This document shows, in pieces, positions 6,702 through 9,721 of a DNA stretch of 9,721 nucleotides. Made by a program: the position numbers and the translations under genes. The notes under the pieces are model-generated. The model was given only the letters and a program-made list of their open reading frames with translations, did no database searches and was not told the DNA's origin. Position 1 is the first letter of the stretch; each line of letters begins with the position of its first letter. The stretch lies in NCBI GenBank assembly GCA_016932295.1, contig JAFGDC010000313.1, positions 1-9,721 of the forward strand, read 5' to 3'. The DNA comes from a candidate division CSSED10-310 bacterium. Its GTDB lineage: Bacteria > CSSED10-310 > JAFGDC01.

Positions 6702-7313
6702 ATGCGCCGGATCGGACTGACCGGCGGCATTGCATCCGGTAAATCCATGGTGGTGGATTTCCTGGCTCAAATGGGGGCTGCGGTGGTCAGGGCCGACGAA
6801 TTGGCGCACCTGGTTATGCAGCCGGGAACCGAAGTTTTCGAGCTGATACGCACGCAATTCGGCGATGCGTTTCTGGACTCCACCTATCATATCGATAGGA
6901 AACGATTGGGAGATTTCGTGTTCAGCCATCCGGAAGCACTCACCTCGCTCAACCGGCTTGTGCACCCGACGGTGTTGCGCATGTTTGACGATGAAGTATC
7001 CCGTCTCGAGAATGAAGGCGCCTGGCCGGTGGTGGTGTGTGAGGTGCCGTTGCTCTATGAGCTGAAGCTGGCTCCACGATTCGAACTCGTCGTCGTTGTA
7101 TATGTACCGGCTTCGCTTCAGAAACGCCGGCTGGTTGACAGGGATGGGCTCAGCCCTCTTCAGGCGGAGGCGCGGCTGAACAGCCAACTCTCGATCGAAG
7201 AAAAAAGGAGCCGCGCGGATGTCGTCATCGACAATTCTCGTTCACGCCACGATACGTATGAACAGGTTCTCCGGCTGGCGGGTCGCATCGGGTTGACCAC
7301 TTCCGCCGGGTAA
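6702..7313 (+). CDS. coaE: Dephospho-CoA kinase
   Basis: The enzyme phosphorylates the 3' hydroxyl of dephospho-CoA with ATP, the last step of coenzyme A synthesis, in the cytoplasm. The 203 residues match the family length. The P-loop GGIASGKS is at residues 8-15. Asp32 corresponds to the conserved second Asp of the usual DAD motif, whose first Asp is Arg30 here. LVHPTV (86-91) and EVPLLYE (114-120) are typical, and the lid region carries RLNSQ (158-162) before ADVVIDN. I chose the ATG at 6702 because the product then begins MRRIGLTGG, as the family does; the GTG at 6681 would overlap polA and add seven atypical residues. The gene lies two bases after the polA stop, so it is probably translated by coupling, since no strong ribosome site stands at a standard distance. 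Confidence 0.96.
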   Translation: MRRIGLTGGIASGKSMVVDFLAQMGAAVVRADELAHLVMQPGTEVFELIRTQFGDAFLDSTYHIDRKRLGDFVFSHPEALTSLNRLVHPTVLRMFDDEVSRLENEGAWPVVVCEVPLLYELKLAPRFELVVVVYVPASLQKRRLVDRDGLSPLQAEARLNSQLSIEEKRSRADVVIDNSRSRHDTYEQVLRLAGRIGLTTSAG

Positions 7314-7323
7314 TCCTCCTCGC

Positions 7324-7353
7324 TTGACAGTTTGTGTTTAGTATCAATACGAT
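7324..7353 (+). promoter_or_regulatory. Near-consensus sigma-70 promoter for thiC
   Basis: A perfect TTGACA (7324-7329) and TACGAT (7348-7353, four of six matches) are 18 bases apart. Transcription would start near 7360, leaving only about 22 bases before the ATG at 7382. The -35 box begins ten bases after the coaE stop and no terminator lies between, so readthrough from polA-coaE is also possible. Confidence 0.6.
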
Positions 7354-7372
7354 AACTGTGGATGTCGAGAAT

Positions 7373-7377
7373 GGAGG
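7373..7377 (+). promoter_or_regulatory. Ribosome binding site that fixes the thiC start
   Basis: GGAGG lies four bases before the ATG at 7382. It supports that start over the in-frame GTG at 7334, which falls inside the promoter spacer. Confidence 0.8.
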
Positions 7378-7381
7378 AACA

Positions 7382-8677
7382 ATGACTCAGATGCTGACAG
7401 CTCGTGCGGGAGAGATCACCCGCGAGATCGCGTACATTGCCGAAGACGAGATGGTGACCACCGAGTGGCTGGCTGCTGAGGTGGCTGCCGGAAGGGTGGC
7501 GGTGCCCGCTAACAAGCGGCGCAGCCTGGGTGCGCCACGTGGTGTCGGGAACGGCCTGCGGGTCAAAGTCAACGCCAATATCGGTTCGTCACCGGACCGT
7601 TACAACCGCGAACATGAACTGGCGAAGGTACGGGTGGCGGTCGAAGCCGGCGCCGATGCCGTGATGGATCTGAGCACCGGCGGGGACATCGGCGAACTCC
7701 GCCGTGCTATTTTAAAGGAATGCCCGGTTCCCCTTGGCACGGTGCCCATCTACCAGGCGGTCTGTGAACTGATCCGCGGCGGCGCGAGACTGCAGGACAT
7801 GACCCTGGATTTCCTGCTGAAGGTGATCGAAGAGCAGGCGCGTGACGGTGTTGACTTCATGACCGTGCACTGCGGGGTCACCAGGGAATCTCTCGGATAT
7901 TTGCAGCGCCAAGGCAGAACCCTGGGAATCGTGAGTCGCGGAGGATCGTTTCTTGCCCAATGGATCCGTCTCACCGGACAAGAGAATCCTCTCTACGATC
8001 ACTTCGACAAGCTTCTCGATATCGCCCTGCGGTACGATGTGACCCTCAGTCTTGGTGATGGCCTGCGGCCCGGTTGTCTTGCCGATGCCACCGACCGGGG
8101 CCAGATCCACGAACTCGTCGTGCTGGGGGATCTCACCAAGCGTGCGTGGCAGGCGGGCGTGCAGGTCATGGTCGAGGGACCTGGGCATGTGCCGATGGAT
8201 CAGATCGCCACCAACATGCGTCTGCAGAAGAGCCTCTGCCATGGTGCACCGTTCTATGTTCTTGGTCCGATCGTCACTGACATCGCCCCCGGCTATGATC
8301 ATATTACCTCCGCCATTGGCGGCGCTATTGCCGCTCATTCAGGCGCGGATTTCCTGTGTTATGTCACCAGGGCTGAACATCTGCGGCTGCCTGATGTCGA
8401 TGACGTGCGTGAGGGCGTGATCACTGCACGGATTGCCGCACATGCCGCCGATATCGCCCGAGGCAGGACGGATGCCTGGAAAATGGATCTGGACATGGCG
8501 AAGGCTCGTCGCGATCTGGATTGGGAACGCCAGGCGGCGCTCGCCCTGGATCGTCCTAAGGCCGAAGCCATGCGCGCTGAGGCGCCACCCACCGATGCGG
8601 AGGTCTGTTCAATGTGTGGCATTTATTGCGCCATCAAGGGGCTCGATCATGAGAAACAACCAGGGGGAGAACAATAG
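7382..8677 (+). CDS. thiC: Phosphomethylpyrimidine synthase ThiC, short form
   Basis: ThiC is a cytoplasmic [4Fe-4S] radical SAM enzyme that rearranges aminoimidazole ribotide into hydroxymethylpyrimidine phosphate, the pyrimidine half of thiamine. The 431-residue product carries the family blocks VNANIG (63-68), MDLSTGGDI (95-103), GTVPIYQA (119-126), VSRGGS (184-189), SLGDGLRPG (223-231), VEGPGHVPMDQI (264-275), and LGPIVTDIAPGYDHITSAIGG (294-314). The cluster ligands are Cys409, Cys412 and Cys416 near the C-terminus. Their CX2CX3C spacing is one residue shorter than the CX2CX4C of the E. coli enzyme. The length fits the short forms of anaerobes and archaea rather than the roughly 600-residue enzyme of enterics. 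The paralogue BzaF, which makes 5-hydroxybenzimidazole for anaerobic B12 synthesis from the same substrate, is a real alternative that I cannot exclude by eye. The ATG at 7382 is fixed by GGAGG. Confidence 0.9.
   Translation: MTQMLTARAGEITREIAYIAEDEMVTTEWLAAEVAAGRVAVPANKRRSLGAPRGVGNGLRVKVNANIGSSPDRYNREHELAKVRVAVEAGADAVMDLSTGGDIGELRRAILKECPVPLGTVPIYQAVCELIRGGARLQDMTLDFLLKVIEEQARDGVDFMTVHCGVTRESLGYLQRQGRTLGIVSRGGSFLAQWIRLTGQENPLYDHFDKLLDIALRYDVTLSLGDGLRPGCLADATDRGQIHELVVLGDLTKRAWQAGVQVMVEGPGHVPMDQIATNMRLQKSLCHGAPFYVLGPIVTDIAPGYDHITSAIGGAIAAHSGADFLCYVTRAEHLRLPDVDDVREGVITARIAAHAADIARGRTDAWKMDLDMAKARRDLDWERQAALALDRPKAEAMRAEAPPTDAEVCSMCGIYCAIKGLDHEKQPGGEQ
8636..8641 (+). promoter_or_regulatory. Ribosome binding site inside thiC for the radical SAM gene
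   Basis: AAGGGG lies inside the end of thiC, seven bases before the ATG at 8649. This is a near-ideal position. It supports the start that includes the Tat signal rather than the internal Met codon 54. Confidence 0.75.
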
Positions 8678-9721
8678 GACGGGGCGGATATCCAGGCGCC
8701 GGTTTCTGCAGGTGGGGGCGATTTCCGCCGCGGGAATTTACGGAGCATTGTGTTCCGGTCGCTTTACACCCGCGCGTGCGGCGGCATTGACCGGCACCCA
8801 TGAAGCGATGTTCTACAAGGATTTCGGAGAAAAACGCGTCCAGTGTCAACTGTGTCCCAGGATCTGTGTGGTCGAAGACGGTCAACGCGGTTACTGCCGC
8901 GTTCGGCGGAACACGGCGGGTACCTATCACACCCTTGTGTATGGCAAGCCTGTCACGATGCAGGTGGACCCGATCGAGAAAAAGCCGTTTTTCCATGTTC
9001 TGCCCGCCACAAAGTCTTTCTCATTGGCCACGGTGGGCTGCAACATTCATTGTCTTTTCTGCCAGAACTGGCAGATTTCACAGGCAAGCCCGGAGGATCT
9101 TCCGGCTCCCGAGGTGACACCGGCGATGGTGTTACACAAGGCCCGCCTCGCCGATTGCGCTACGATCGCCTTCACCTACAGCGAGCCGATCGTGGCATAC
9201 GAGTACATGTACGATACCGCCCGTATGCGCACCACGGGTGATCCACGCGTTGTGATGGTGTCCAACGGATTCATCCGCAAGGAACCATTGCAACGGTTCT
9301 GCGAAGTGGCAGCGGCGGTGAAGATCGACTTCAAGGGTTTTTCCAAAAATTTCTACAGTACCTACTGTGATGGCGTCCTGGAACCGGTGCTCGATACGCT
9401 GAAGACTCTTGCCGCCGGCAAGACATGGTATGAGATAGTAACCCTTCTGCTGCCCGGATTGAACGACAGCCCGGCTGAACTTCGGGATATGTGCGCGTGG
9501 ATCAAGGATAACCTTGGCACGATGGTGCCGCTGCATGTCACACGTTTTCATCCTACCTATCGAATGAAAAACCTGCCCCCCACACCAGAGGAGAGCGTCG
9601 TGCGCGCCCATGATATCGCCAGGACCGCGGGTTTGCAGTACGTGTACGTCGGAAATCTGCCGGGCAATAAATACGAGAACACCTACTGCCATTCGTGCGG
9701 TGAGAAGGTGATAACGCGCTA
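8649..9721 (+). CDS. amrS: Tat-signal AmmeMemoRadiSam radical SAM enzyme, 3' end missing
   Basis: The frame runs off the right edge after 357 codons; the family is only slightly longer, so little is lost. The radical SAM cluster motif is Cys131, Cys135 and Cys138 (GCNIHCLFCQNW). The family's N-terminal cysteine block is present at Cys66, Cys69, Cys73 and Cys83 (CQLCPRIC, GYCRVR), and a CHSC pair lies at 347-350. Further family features are TYSEP (176-180), VSNGF (204-208), VKIDFKG (224-230) and LLPGLNDS (267-274). It resembles pyruvate formate-lyase activating enzymes, but the reaction of this family is not established. Residues 15-21 (SRRRFLQ) form a twin-arginine motif, followed by a weakly hydrophobic stretch and an ARA-A cleavage site near residue 44, which predicts Tat export. 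The conserved enzyme begins near residue 53, so the signal is an added N-terminus. The gene overlaps thiC by 29 bases with its own strong ribosome site. Its usual partners, AMMECR1 and Memo, are not visible. Confidence 0.92.
   Translation, partial: MRNNQGENNRTGRISRRRFLQVGAISAAGIYGALCSGRFTPARAAALTGTHEAMFYKDFGEKRVQCQLCPRICVVEDGQRGYCRVRRNTAGTYHTLVYGKPVTMQVDPIEKKPFFHVLPATKSFSLATVGCNIHCLFCQNWQISQASPEDLPAPEVTPAMVLHKARLADCATIAFTYSEPIVAYEYMYDTARMRTTGDPRVVMVSNGFIRKEPLQRFCEVAAAVKIDFKGFSKNFYSTYCDGVLEPVLDTLKTLAAGKTWYEIVTLLLPGLNDSPAELRDMCAWIKDNLGTMVPLHVTRFHPTYRMKNLPPTPEESVVRAHDIARTAGLQYVYVGNLPGNKYENTYCHSCGEKVITR

Noticed and set aside
6501..7187. Minus-strand open frame across the polA-coaE junction
   Set aside because: It overlaps two well-supported genes and has no family features.

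Overview
This is a moderately GC-rich bacterial chromosome segment with every recognisable protein gene on the + strand. It holds ordinary housekeeping genes (DNA polymerase I, dephospho-CoA kinase, a sigma-70 family factor) alongside a selenocysteine tRNA, a short-form ThiC-type radical enzyme and an AmmeMemoRadiSam radical SAM enzyme. Selenocysteine use together with the short ThiC form and the AmmeMemoRadiSam family suggests an anaerobic or facultatively anaerobic lineage, perhaps near the Desulfobacterota or an uncultured phylum. This is an inference; nothing here fixes the taxonomy. There is no sign of an insertion sequence, phage, integrase or CRISPR array.

Layout. (1) Positions 1-1664: the 3' end of an unrecognised proline-rich gene, then a membrane-anchored HtrA-like protein with two PDZ domains. 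All three expected catalytic residues of its trypsin-like domain are replaced. (2) Positions 1665-2402: a strong hairpin, a promoter, the selC tRNA-Sec gene, and about 470 bases without a convincing gene that contain a long-range inverted repeat and end in a good sigma-70 promoter. (3) Positions 2403-3659: a RpoD-like sigma factor without region 1.1 but with a non-conserved insert between regions 1.2 and 2. (4) Positions 3660-4005: a 346-base leader before polA. (5) Positions 4006-7313: polA and coaE, separated by two bases and probably cotranscribed. (6) Positions 7324 to the end: a near-consensus promoter, thiC, and a Tat-signal AmmeMemoRadiSam radical SAM gene that overlaps the end of thiC by 29 bases and runs off the window.

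How they fit together. polA-coaE is a common housekeeping pair. thiC and the radical SAM gene look translationally coupled from one promoter whose leader is too short for a TPP riboswitch. The promoters proposed for selC, the sigma gene and thiC all match the TTGACA/TATAAT class, and the visible sigma factor keeps the residues that usually read that class. No known multi-gene defence or secretion system is visible. The items most worth a second look are the catalytically dead HtrA-like protein, the Tat-targeted radical SAM enzyme coupled to thiC, the unusual sigma factor architecture, and the structured gap after selC.
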